Source: Costus lasius (lineage: Eukaryota > Streptophyta > Magnoliopsida > Zingiberales > Costaceae). From it: a DNA stretch of 64,000 bases. The notes below the pieces were generated by a model, which was not told the DNA's origin, did no database searches, and saw nothing but the letters and a program-made list of their open reading frames with translations. The translations under genes were made by a program, and so were the position numbers. How positions within the stretch are numbered: the stretch's first letter is position 1; every line of letters starts with the position of its first letter. Positions 11,286-22,800 of this stretch are shown one piece after another. The stretch is taken from the NCBI GenBank assembly GCA_027563935.2, contig CM050454.1, positions 976,501-1,040,500 of the forward strand, read 5' to 3'.

Positions 11286-11897
11286 CCTGGTTGTACAGGT
11301 TATTTTAATAATGATTATAGTTTAATAATTATGTATATTTTAATAATCATTAACGTAACAATGCTTTATTAATATATTCGGTTAAATATGTATAATACAT
11401 CTAAAAATTATGAGTATGTCTAATTGAAATATATTTTAATTATCAATTATGTGATTTATAAAATAATAAGCATCAATAGTATTTATTGTGGTTCATTATT
11501 AAATCACCCAAGGCAAAGAAAACGGTATATTATGTTTGTCATCTAAATTTACATTGTGTTTCTTTTAAAACTCAAAACCTTGGCTATGTTTTCTTGAACG
11601 AAAAATTGAAAAGAAAAAATAAAAAATATATTAAATTTAGACATAAAAACATATAAATTTAGACATAAAAACATATTAATACTATTGAATAGCTAAAAAC
11701 ATATAAATTATATTTTTTATAATTATTTTAAAAAATAATTTTTAATGTAAAATTTGCTATCCTTAATTTTTTTTTTAGGTAGCCGCGGTCGCCTAAAAAA
11801 TTTGCTTCTTTTATGACTTAAAAGTATATATAATGTCTTCGGAATGAGAAATAAGCACACAATTGAGGGGAGGACGAATGGATAAGGGCCATAAGGG

Positions 11898-12694
11898 TAG
11901 GGCTGAGCATTTGGTATTTTGGTACCAGTACCAGTACCGAAATTTCGGTACCGAACTTATTTTTTTGGTATCGGTACCAGTACCGAAGTACCGATATTTA
12001 TATCGATACCAATACCGATTTTCTGAAATTTATTTTGAAAAATTTTTGAAATACCGAACTAGGGCAGCGAAGGGAGGAAGAATGGCCGGCCAGAAGTTAG
12101 GGTTCAGTTCGGTGGCTACTTTGGAGTTCGGACTTTAGAGAGAAGAATAGGGCAAAAAGATAAAAGAGGAATAGAGCTTTTCTAAGTGAGATTGTGAGAA
12201 TTTAGAAGACTTGATTGTTAAAGCTAAATTGGATTTTAGACTTAAATCAAACATCAATCATCAATCAAGTGATTCAAGTGAATCAAGTCTCTCGATTTCA
12301 AACCCGATGTGGAAAACAGGAAAAGTGAAAACAATATTGGCTGGGCTGGGCTGATTACTGATTAGAACTTAGAAGGTATATAGGTAAAGACGTAAAGTGT
12401 AAAGAATGAATGGGCTGGCGGTTGGGCTTGAATGGGCTAATTAGAATTGTCTCTTAGATAGTTATATATGTATTATTAATAAATAATAATAAATAAATAA
12501 ATCGGTACTTCGGTACCATAAAAAAATCTCAAAATTTTTTTTGATCCCGGTACCGGTACCGCAATCCCAAATTAAAAATCGGTACCGGTACTGAAATACC
12601 GAAGTACCAAAGTACCAAAGTACCGGTACCAAAGTACCGAATACCAAAAATTTTGGTACGGTACTTTGATACCAGTACCGTATGCTCACCCCTA
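11898..12694. mobile_element. hAT-type element in unit 4
   Basis: 797 bp; left flank CATAAGGG, right flank CATAAGGC. Confidence 0.8.
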
Positions 12695-13029
12695 CATAAG
12701 GCTGTCATAGCTTCCAAAATAGTACACAGTAAGAATTTCAATACTATAATGCACTACATTGCATTGGCAAGAAGGCTCAATCATTCTTACAGTAATAAAG
12801 AGTTGCTATATTTCCTTGAATTATGTGTGAGGTATCTAAATTTCCTATGTTAGGACTTTCTTTCTATGTTAGGTGCTTTATTTTTTAACTAAAAATATTT
12901 TTTTTTAAAATATTATAAAGAAGTAATATACATACTCTAAGCTAGACCTAGCAAAACCTGACTCGACCTGCTGACCTGACCTGACTCGACACGAAGTTAG
13001 GCGGGTTCGGATCAATCATAATCGTGTTC

Positions 13030-13240
13030 GGGTCGCCGGCAACAAGAGAGGCGCCGGTGGCAGACGGTATTTCTCGCTAGCGTGCCTCGAAGCTGAGACA
13101 GTGGTGAGGCTAGGGCACGCCAGAGCCTTATATTGGGTGCGACGAGTAGGCGCCCGCCGATCTCGATGTTCTCCGCGTTCTTCGGAGATGCGGCGGCGAG
13201 AAAGGCCGAGGTCTTCACGGATTCGGAAAAATATATAATC
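13030..13240 (-). pseudogene. F-box promoter/leader fragment, unit 4
   Basis: Same promoter and leader fragment as in units 2 and 3, fused at GGTC to the TAGACC element. Confidence 0.75.
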
Positions 13241-13502
13241 CTGGTTGTACAGGTTATTTTAATAATGATTATAGTTTAATAATTATGTATATTTTAATAA
13301 TCATTAACGTAACAATGCTTTATTAATATATTCGGTTAAATATGTATAATACATCTAAAAATTATGAGTATGTCTAATTGAAATATATTTTAATTATCAA
13401 TTATGTGATTTATAAAATAATAAGCATCAATAGTATTTATTGTGGTTCATTATTAAATCACCCAAGGCAAAGAAAACGGTATATTATGTTTGTCATCTAA
13501 AT

Positions 13503-13534
13503 TTACATTGTGTTTCTTTTAAAACACAATGTAA
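13503..13534. repeat. Fold-back junction palindrome
   Basis: TTACATTGTGTTT (13503-13515) and AAACACAATGTAA (13522-13534) are perfect 13-bp inverted repeats around a 6-bp loop. Other units continue differently after AAAAC, so the right arm is new sequence at the join to the gene fragment that follows. Confidence 0.75.
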
Positions 13535-13863
13535 GGCCCAGTGAGCTCGAACCTTCGCGCGCTGCCGACGAGGCAGATCGCCGTCCGGCCGCGAACGGGG
13601 CCCTCTCGCTCCGCCTCCTGCCTTCCTCGCGATATCGCCGTCTCTTTCGACGCCTCGGATGCGGCGGAGGAAGAGCGGAGCGCGTCGCCGGAGACGAAGG
13701 CGGTGAGGGAAACTGCCGGCAGATGATCGGAGCAGGATAGGACGACGAGGGCGGCGAGGAGGAGGAGAGGGGCGAGGAGGACCGATGCAGGTCGCCGATT
13801 CGCCCACTTGGAGAGGCCGCCGGCGGAAGAATGGTGGCGGTGGGCTTCACCACAGTTTCCCAT
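13535..13863 (-). pseudogene. Type II membrane protein gene, exon 1 fragment
   Basis: About 110 N-terminal residues of the gene at 42655-45994, read leftward from ATG 13863 ([11 protein letters not shown]). It shows a basic N-terminus, a hydrophobic anchor ([18 protein letters not shown]) and the start of the conserved segment [18 protein letters not shown]. It stops at the array junction, so exon 2 and the end of exon 1 are missing. Its reading frame is open where the other copy has lost one base, so it preserves the ancestral frame. An in-frame ATG also exists upstream at 13947. It cannot make the full protein. Confidence 0.75.
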
Positions 13864-14345
13864 TTGCTGGAAACGGGAGCCGCCGTCGATTCCCCGGAGG
13901 GTTTCGTTTATTGACGAGGAAATTAATGAATGGGAGACGTAAAACAAAGGCGGTCTAAATGAAGGTGGCGGAGGCGCATACGTTACGTTTATGGTAATTA
14001 TGACGAATTACTTATGAGAATATTATTAATTTACCGTTTTATTAATGATGAGACCATTATAACAGATATATATATCTGTGTTATCCACTCAAGATAAGCT
14101 AAAAAGAAGTTGATAATTATTTTTTTTCCAAGGCAATCAAGAACAAATTTCATAAACGAGAGAAATATATATGTGTTATCCACTCAATGTCAACAAGGAT
14201 TTACCTTTGTGTTTTACATTTAAATCAAATACTCTTTTATTTCTCCGATATATAGCCCCTCTTGACATTAGGTTTTATTTTTATCCAAATATAATATTCT
14301 TCTCTGCCTTGGGTAATGTTTGTGTCCAAATATTTGATATATTTG
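13864..14345. other. 5' flank of membrane protein fragment, shared intergenic DNA
   Basis: Matches 45995-46590 with indels, then reaches the sequence also found at 4480-4650. No gene seen. Homology to copy C ends near 14345. Confidence 0.55.
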
Positions 14346-14922
14346 ATATTCTTCGCCGCTTCAAAATCTCGTCGGAAATCACGGGAGAAGACAAACACTG
14401 CAAAGTAGGGAAACTCCACTCTATTGTGCACAAATCAAGCAACAAAAACCCTCATCCTCGCTTTCCCTCATCGACAGCACACTCGCCGTCGATGATACAG
14501 TTGCTCGAACCCCTTCTTCGCCCCCTGACGGCATCAGAGCCCCCGCTCTGGAAAGGATGACAGTGCCCTCGCCGTCACCGATGGTAGCACTCCCCAGCAC
14601 TCGCACCACGATCTCTGTCGCACCTCGTCGAACTTTATAGCTGCTCTGCGTGGACCACGTCCGCCGCACTCCACGCTCCATGCTGCCGAGTCTCCCGCGT
14701 TGCCCATGTCGTCGCTAAACTCCCGCGTTGCCCATGTCGTCGGTAAACTCCCGCGTTGCCCGTCCGCCTGGAACCTCGGAGCCGTTCGTCCCACCTCATC
14801 CCCGTCGCACGTCTGCGCGAAGCTCGCATGAAGATGATAACGAAGACCGAGTCCGCTGCGTTGTCCAAATCAAGAAACACCTCCGTTGACCGAAGACTTA
14901 TGCTCTGGTAACGAAGGCCTTA
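14346..14922. other. Unmatched GC-richer segment with minisatellite
   Basis: Sequence not found elsewhere in the window, between the shared flank and Harbinger element 1. It contains a 28-bp tandem repeat beginning CTCCCGCGTTGCCCATGTCG at 14692, 14720 and (partial) 14748. Its open frames are low complexity and I do not call a gene. Confidence 0.45.
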
Positions 14923-15437
14923 GGGCCTGTTTGGGGTGGCTGGAGCTTCTGGCTGGTGGCTGGTTTGAGTAGAGCTAGTCTGAGTAGAGCTGGTCTGAAA
15001 AGCTGAGGTTGTTTGGGTGCATTAGATGCTCTGATAAGCAACTGTGAGCTGCTGTGCTGTGCTGTTCAGTTCTATTAGGAAAATTTTTTTTAAGTTATTT
15101 GTAAAATTTGAAATTACTTTACACAACAATAAATAATTTTTAGACTACTATATAACTAAATATAATTTAAAGTAGACAAATTAAAAAAAATTGCAAGAGT
15201 TTCCCTTATATTTTAAGTGCGAAACCCTGCATACATAATATATAAAATAATATCCAACCATGACAAGAAAAAATTATCCAAAATTCATCACAAATACTTG
15301 TAATCACACATAACAAACCATCTAAATATCACAACATAGTAAAATTCAAGTCCACATAACAAATCATCCAAATATCACAACATCCAACGAGTACAAAGTA
15401 ACAACATTCATATAATAGCAATACAATAAAATATTTG

Positions 15438-16843
15438 CTACACATGTGAATTCATTAAACTTAATGCAATCTGATTTCGAAGGTGATCTATCTCCGTAGA
15501 CACATGTTGATCTTCAGCATCCTCTTCATCTACCTCATAATCATCTGTTGGGATAAGATCTGGATTAGCATCAAATTCTTGAAAAATGTCATCAGTGTTT
15601 GTTCTTTCCCTAATAAAATTATGGATGGCCATTGTTGCAATTACAATTTTTACTTGTGTCTCAATGCATATGAAGGCATGTCACGTAATATGTTCCACCT
15701 CTTCTTCCATAATCCAAAACATCGTTCAATACAACTTCTAAGAGATGAATGAGATTTATTAAATACTTCTTTAAGTCCTTGTGGTGGATGTCCTTGTTGG
15801 TATTCTTGAAGATGATATCTCACCCCTCTATAAGGTCCAAGAAACCCACTCGTTTGTGAGTATCCAGCATCAACTAAGTAATACTTTCCTACAAATATTA
15901 CGAAAAAGTTCAATTAGTACTTATTTGTGATGAAGGGTTGTAAATTTGAAAGTTTATACTAGAACATGTATAAATGAAAATAAATTTATACCTACTGGGG
16001 GTTTTGGAAAGTTTAAATTCATCGCTTTTGAAAGAACTCGGGCATCATGTGCAGAACCTTCATATCCAGCGAGTACGTATATGAATCTCATATCAAATGT
16101 GCATACAACTAAGATATTTTGAGTTGGACGACCTTTTCTTCCGATAAATCGAACTTGATCACTAAGAGGTACGACTGTATCTATATGTGTTCCATCTATA
16201 GCTCCAATGCAATTCTATGAAAATATAATAAAATTTTAGAATAGAATACATACTATAAGCTATCATATTATTTTAATCAAAAGACTTACTTTGAAATGAG
16301 GGTAATCATGAGTATCATGTAATATTTGTGGTGAAATATCTCGAAACTCTCTATCTATGGGTTGTATCAAGACCTTGGCATACTTGCATACTGATTTCAA
16401 CACCTCATGAAAGATCTGACTTATTGTTTCACCAGAATGTTGAAATCTTTCTTGCGTATGTCTGTTAGATGCACCTTATGCTAATACAAAAATAAAAAGA
16501 CCCACTTTTTCAAGAATTGTTAGATTGTTTGAGGATTTTAGACCATATGAGTTCTCCAAAATAGTACATAATTGTTTGAAATCATGTTTATCCATTCGCA
16601 TCATTCGCCTACATCTTTCAGTGTCCCCTTCCATTATAACTCTCTCATCCATCTCATTCCTGTATGCTCAGACATCATACAAGGTGACTTATCTACATAT
16701 TTTGAATAATACTCCTGTGCAATAATACTATTATAATGAACCAGCATCAAAGTGTCATGCATTGTATTTTTAATATACTCTTCTGCATCAATCTCCTGTG
16801 GAGCATCACTGTCACGTATATGATCAGTCATATCTAGGAACAA
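15438..16843 (-). pseudogene. Harbinger transposase (HARBI1-like), broken
   Basis: DDE-type transposase with introns, read leftward. The N-terminal part starts near 16843 (MFLDMTDHIRDSD). The catalytic D is in GAIDGTHI near 16200, the second D in GSAHDARVL near 16050, and the E in CIERCFGLWKKRW near 15710; the end is HNFIRERTN to LMNSHV. Exon 3 joins exon 2 in frame (PVG/KYYLVDAGY). Lesions: a frameshift near 16635, a TAA at 16476-16478 in the segment before GASNRHTQERFQHSGETIS, and a one-base frameshift near 15655 between PSYALR and QVKIVIATM. Transposition by its own product is therefore unlikely. Confidence 0.85.
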
Positions 16844-17102
16844 AAAATTATGGACATTGTTAAGAATTTAAGTACACAAGCATCTAACACATATTACAAG
16901 TAGAGTAGAATAGATAGTAATAAAAATTAAGGACAAACATTCAACAGAGTAGAATTTAAGGACAAACATCCAACAGAGTAGAATTTAAGTACATATGCAT
17001 CCAACAGTGAATATTCTCAACACATAAGCATCCAACACATATTACAAGTAGAGTAGAATTCAAAAGAACACAAGTCTAGTTACCAACATATATAGATGCA
17101 GC

Positions 17103-18036
17103 CTATGGAATGAAATTTCCTGTGGAACGTTGCATATATGTTAACCATCCCATCCTTTGATCAACTGTCTTCAGATTTTTTCCACACTGCTCTATTTCGT
17201 TGGTCCCTGAATAAAGCACACGCGAACAAATATATCTTAGAAGTACCATCTACTCCAGGAAGAGTCAATACATCCTCCAGTATCTCGTCCAGAGTACACC
17301 CAGGAGCATCTGCTAGCCGAGCTTCAATATTCTTTCTTTGTTGAATAAAATCTCTCATTTCAATCATATTATCCCTCATCAGTGATGCACCTACATTCTT
17401 CCTTTTTCCCCGTTGACTACCACTACTTGGTCGAGAGGTTGTAGCAACATGCACTGATTCATTAGTATCAGACATGGGCACATCACTTTCTTCATTTACA
17501 CCTAAGTCTGCAGCAGATTCTTCATGCACTTCTGGTGTAAATGTATACTCACCGGTTGCTATTGTATCTCCAAACATCATATCCAACTTGGTTTCAATGT
17601 CAGGATGAATACCTTTTTTTTAAAATTTTGCATAATCTTTATTCGCCTACATTTACATTGGATTAAAAATTGATTTGATTACATTTTATAAAATATTAAT
17701 AATAACCTAAGTACATACCGCAATCTTACTCGCCCACCAATCTGGAGTCGCATCTACTGTTTCGAATCTTGAGTCCCATCCTAGTCCAGTCTCTTTCCCC
17801 TTTAACTCTTTCCACAACTTCCAGTCTGATTTCAATTGATCCCATTTGTTTTTTAATACTTTTCGATCATATGGTAGCCCACTAATTTGTTGGAAGTTTT
17901 CAACAACAAACTTCCATCCATTCGGGTTGAAATGAGATCCAGGACGTATGTTTTTATCAATAGCAGCAATACAAACATCATAAAAATTTTGTGTTGTTTG
18001 TATACTCCAAACTGCTTTACCACCTTTAGTTGACAT
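17103..18036 (-). pseudogene. Harbinger Myb/SANT-like DNA-binding protein, broken
   Basis: Companion protein of Harbinger elements, which in this superfamily binds element ends and helps the transposase. Exon 1 starts at ATG 18036 (MSTKGGKAVWS) and holds the Myb/SANT-like domain (GSHFNPNGWKFVVENFQQ, KVLKNKWDQLKSDWKLWKEL). The donor follows WWASKIA near 17720. Exon 2 meets TAA at 17620-17622 where family members read KFRKKGIHP, and shifts frame again near 17163 before DQRMGWLTYMQRSTG. Non-functional as it stands. Confidence 0.8.
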
Positions 18037-18552
18037 TTGAATCTTGAACATAGACCAAAAGAGTACAATTTAATGAGAAAGGGATGTGGACTAAAACATA
18101 TTCAATATTATCAAACTTAGCTACTAGAAACATTAGCAAATGAGTTTATGGATTCACGTATATCTCTATAAAAGATTTAAATACTTTCAGGAAGAATCAT
18201 ATTCCTTGAATTGGTCAGTGACGTGCACTCTATTGTTCTAATCTTTACTTGTTCATTGATTCTTACAGATTAAACAATGTGATGTTGCAGTATTAGGAAG
18301 AAGGATGAGAGTCAACAAAGTGATTTCAAGGATGCAGTTGATGTTGCATTACTGAACATAGAAATTCTTACTGCCCCATTGTTTAATCTGTGCTAGAGCA
18401 AGGAGTGGCGAGCTTGAAAAGTACAAAATCCTAGAAATTCTTAGAAATTCCTAGAGCAAGGAGTGGCAAGCAAAAAATGGATACTGAACATAGAAATTCC
18501 TAGAACACAAGATTACAAATTAAGGTTAGCTTGAAAAGTACCAAATGTGCTA

Positions 18553-18663
18553 GATGCGATCGACGACGGAGCGGCAAGGAGTGGCGAGCAGCGTTAGAAG
18601 GCAAGATGCGATCGACGACGGAGCGGCAAGGAGTGGCGGGCAGCGTTAGAAGCAAGATGGGAT
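18553..18663. repeat. Subterminal tandem repeat of Harbinger 1
   Basis: Two units of about 52 bp sharing GATCGACGACGGAGCGGC and CAGCGTTAGAAG, plus the start of a third. They lie 0.5 kb inside the right end of the element. Confidence 0.65.
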
Positions 18664-19191
18664 CGACGACGAGGCTGGCACTAGATGTGATCTGAGCTCT
18701 GGCGGCTGGATCTGAAAGGGTTTCACGCGTTAGAATGCCGGCGAGAGGTCGAGGAGTGGCGACCGGCGAGAGGCGAAGCGGCGAGGAGGCGATGAGAGGC
18801 GGATCGGCGAAGAGGCGAGTAGTTAGCCAAAATCTCAAAAAACGAAGGGGAAAAATGAGATCCAGAGGCGTACGCTGAAGACTGCTAGGCTACGGCGACG
18901 GCCGAAGGCGGGGATGGCCGGAGGCGGCGAAGATCAGAGGCGGCGACAGTGGCGAAGCTCTGGACGAAATCTTGCGAAGAGAGGGGGATTCGCGTGATAG
19001 CAGCGGCTGCCGTTACTGTTGCCAGGCAGCCGCTTTCAATTCCAAAAAGTTGCCTCATGCCTGCTTCCCAGGAACAGTAAAGCTTCTCAGTCGCCGACTG
19101 AGAAGCTAGCCGCCAAACGCAGTGCTTCGGGCTTTTGGCTGCCCGCAAACGCCAAAAGCCACCCAAACGCAGCCGCCAAACGGGGACTAAG

Positions 19192-19306
19192 ATAAATATA
19201 TGTCTATTAATAAATTTTATATACACTATATATACTACTACGTAGTCGGTAGTTGTGTAGTAGTATATATAGTGTATATAAAATTTATTAATAGATAAAT
19301 ATATGG
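19192..19306. repeat. Long near-perfect palindrome beside Harbinger 1
   Basis: Arms of about 48 bp (19193-19242 and 19258-19306, sharing TATATACTACTAC and its complement) flank a spacer of about 15 bp, immediately outside the right end of the element. The right arm is the normal locus sequence seen in copy C near 47100; the left arm appears to be an inverted copy of it. Confidence 0.7.
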
Positions 19307-19752
19307 AATATATCTAAAATTATAGTTTATATAAAATTTCTATTAATAATAATTAAAAATATTACTAAGATAAAAACTAAATTTTTAGTTAATTATAATT
19401 TTAATATTTTAAAAATATTATAAGTCACACCATTAAATTTCTTTAAAATAACTAAAATATTTATTAAAAATATTACAACAGAAAATTTCTAATGCTAAAT
19501 TTTTATTAATAGTAATTAAAAATATTAAAATATTTTAAATGGTACCAACATTATACATATTTTATTAAAGTTTAGCCATTTTTCAATAAGTGGTGTACAA
19601 TCCTTATATATGTTATCCTTTTACTAGTTAATGGAATATTTAAGAGAGATATTCCAAAATATTGTTGCCTAAATATTAAACAAAAAAGATTTATTTAAAT
19701 ATTAAATAAAGTTGTTTATTTAATCAGTTCATAAGATTTTCTATTTTTTTTT

Positions 19753-19760
19753 TATAAAAA
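19753..19760 (+). promoter_or_regulatory. Candidate TATA box, DUF760 copy B
   Basis: TATAAAAA about 105 bp upstream of the start codon, kept in copy C at 47585-47592. Assigned by motif and position only. Confidence 0.35.
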
Positions 19761-19861
19761 AATTCCAGTTACAGGCCAAAAGCGAGCAGTGAAAAGCGCG
19801 CGGAGCGATTCGGTTTCATTTTTATGGCCTTGGGAGAGAGACGGAGAAAAAGATCGTCTTG

Positions 19862-22800
19862 ATGTCTTCCCTCGCATCCAAGGTTCTCGCGTTCTCCTCT
19901 CCTTATTCCCCCCTTTTCTCCTCCTCCCTTCTGCGTTCCGCTTTTTCTCCGCGGTCCACCTCTTTACCCTTTCAGAGGCGAAGTTGCCGCTTGTCCCTAG
20001 TGCGGGCGCAAGAGTCCGATACCGGCGACTCCAGCCCTCCTGACGGCAATTCGGTAATCGAATCGTGTTTCTCGACGAAATCTTCAATCTATCTCGTTCT
20101 TAAAATCGACTTCTTTACTCTCTTCAAGCCCAAATTTGTTGCTCTTCGTGTACTGTTGAGCTCGTTGTGGTTGATGGAAATGGGTTAGAAGAAGCAAGAA
20201 TCGTCGGTGGAAAAAGTAGTCTTCTTTGGTGCAGATTAATTAAATTGATTCTTCGTCCTTGTTGCATGACAAATGTTATGGACTGTTGGGTAACTTTGTA
20301 TTTGCCTTTTTGTATGATAATGTAAGGATGTAAGAAAATCGTAGTTCATCAAGTGCCTGAAGGAGTAAACAGTCGCGAATCTTATTGTTTAGTTCTTCTA
20401 GTTTTATTCACCTGTAACTGGTTAGTCTCCACCAAGTCGCTTCTTTAATCATCCGTCATGTGTATTAAAATAAACAATATGAGTTGGTCGCAAATGTTGC
20501 AATTTTTTTTTATCTACATCGTGTTTTAGGGAAAATTGTTCCTATGATATACCATATCTTTCCATCCATTACCTATCATTTGGATCAACAGCTCATTACG
20601 TCCATTTCTTTTTATTGAAATGTATGTCCAAATTATTTATCTGCAAGTTATTACTGTTATTTGCTTTTCTTGAACTAGAAATTTTTCTTTATGCATAAAA
20701 GCCTGCTGATGCACTTTTGGCACTGCAATGCTGCCTCACCAAAAATTATCTAGCAATCTTTGGCACCATGGTAAAAGTTAGCCCATTTTTTTCTCCTCAC
20801 CGTCTTTGTTTAGAAAACTAAACCTGCACCTTAGGGGATAATGTTGCTCCTTAGCTTTCATGATTATGCAATTTTCAAATTTATCTGCATTTGAAAAGCC
20901 AAATATTCTTTCTTTTTTTGGGCAAAATTTCTAGTTAGAAATATCTGCTTCATCAACGATATAACCTCTTCTAATTTCTGCAATTTCTTCATCAATGTAG
21001 GGTGTTTTTCCATTTTTTTCACTTTGTTATTGTTTTGTAATGCTGTTTTTTTTTCTGCAAGTGATAACTTGGTCCATTTTGTTTGTATGAGTTTGATATT
21101 CTTCTTGGTATTCGAATAAAGATTATCATCTTGGAACTAACAGTGCAGATATTACAAATGCTAAATTGAAATAATACCTAATATTGATTTTAAATTTATT
21201 CAGCCCAAGAGCAGGAGGGACATTCTTTTGGAATATGTCAAAACTGTGCAGCCAGAGTTTATGAAGCTATTTATGGAAAGAGCACCAAAGCAAGTAGGAG
21301 ATTATATTACATATATTAATCTGCAAATATTTCATCATTTCAATATATTCCCTTGTTTTATCTGCAGATTAGCACCTTTTTATAATTTTCATATACATTA
21401 AAATAAAACAACAAAAACAAATATTGAAGAAATCCTTATTGTTTTTTCTAACATAAAAGAGAACATAAAAATCAGTAAGCAATACTCTTCGAAATTCATT
21501 ATTTTTTACTATTTCTTTTACTCATGCAGGTTGTTGATGCTATGCGACAAACTGTGACAAATATGATTGGAACACTTCCACCTCAATTCTTTCAAGTAAC
21601 TATTACTACGGTAGGTCTCCAGTGTTATTATGCTTTGTAAAACCTCTTATCATGATAGGCATCGTGATTAGCATGTCGTTATGCTTATTACTTAACTTTT
21701 TCATACTATAATTAACTCTCAGCTGTCTTTTCTTTTCAGGTTGCTGAAAATTTGGCACAACTCATGTATAGTGTGATGATGACAGGCTATATGTTTAGGA
21801 ATGCACAATACCGTTTGGAGTTGCAGCAAAGTCTGGAACAGGTGGCAATTTTTGAAAAGAAAGATAACATGGTACGTTTGAAACTTTTTCTGATATCAAA
21901 TAACAAAAAGAAAATTTTGGTTTTGGTATTTTCGATGATTTTAACATCAAACTTGATCCTTGTATACCTTGCATTTTTTATGTTATGAAATGTCTACTTA
22001 AAATCTTTATGGAAATTAAATTTAGAGTTTCTATTACTTGTATCTTAGTACAGTTCATGTTTACTCTCACAGATGTAGAGAACGCCTTCACATTACAATC
22101 TTTTAGTAGCGTGATTTCTTAAGATGGCTTTGATTACTATGAAATTAAACTATAGGATTGTTTTGCATTGATCGATGGATTTTCTTTCTGATAGTGGAAA
22201 AGTTTTTATTAGAAAATGACTTTTGAGGAATGAAGAGTTGAAGACAAATGCCTAATTTGTGTGTTTGATGTTCCAGATATTTTACTTTATTCTAATTAAA
22301 ATCTAAGTTACAATGTTTTTTCTTGGATTTTCTACTAAATTGATTAAAATTAATATAATGGGAATTGTTTACCTTCAATACCTCAAAGGCACTCTTAACA
22401 CATGATGCTTAGGCTTGCTCTACGTTTTTTATTCATTTGTTTTAATCCAACCCCTGTAAGATATTATTTATTGCATATTCAGAAGCGCTTGAAGAGAGAA
22501 TTTAAGCTGTTAGAGTTTCATATTAATCCACAATATTATTTCAGAAAGAGATAGAACTAAAATGTAACTTGTTGGTAACCGCTAAAACTTTTGGCCTTGT
22601 TGGTTGTCCGGTTCAGATTGGTCCGATGAAGGTCCAGACTAGAGCAATGTCAGAGTAGTGAAATCAAGTGAAGAAGGAGAAAGGAGAAGGAGAGGCAGGG
22701 GAGGAAGAAGGAGAGGAAGGAAAAGAACGGGCTCGTTGGCCGTGGGGCGAGAGGGTGACGGTGGATGCAGGGTGAGTGGGCGATGCAGACATAGGGCGAG

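Larger units (their letters stand above)
9718..11672. repeat. Array unit 3, 1.95 kb
   Basis: Nearly identical to unit 2 and with the same fusion junction. The tail of the preceding unit has gained a short duplication of AATTTAGACATAAAAACAT that unit 1 lacks. Confidence 0.85.
11673..13521. repeat. Array unit 4, truncated
   Basis: Third 1.95-kb type unit. It differs from unit 3 by very few bases (for instance one lost base near 12164) and stops about 150 bp short of a full unit, at the fold-back junction 13503-13534. Confidence 0.85.
14923..19187 (-). mobile_element. PIF/Harbinger element 1, decayed
   Basis: About 4.27 kb with related inverted ends GGGCCTGTTTGGGGTGGCTG and (inverted) GTCCCCGTTTGGCGGCTG. 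The flanking trinucleotides are TTA and TAA rather than an exact duplication. It carries both Harbinger genes on the minus strand, Myb-like first and transposase second, and both are broken. Copy C lacks the element at the equivalent site near 46600-47090. Confidence 0.8.

Noticed and set aside
7764..13521. CRISPR-like or satellite array
   Set aside because: The repeats are about 1.95 kb, contain identifiable transposons and a gene promoter, and have no short repeat-spacer pattern.
14346..14920. Captured gene fragment next to Harbinger 1
   Set aside because: GC-richer and with open frames, but I could not recognise any protein family; left as unmatched DNA.
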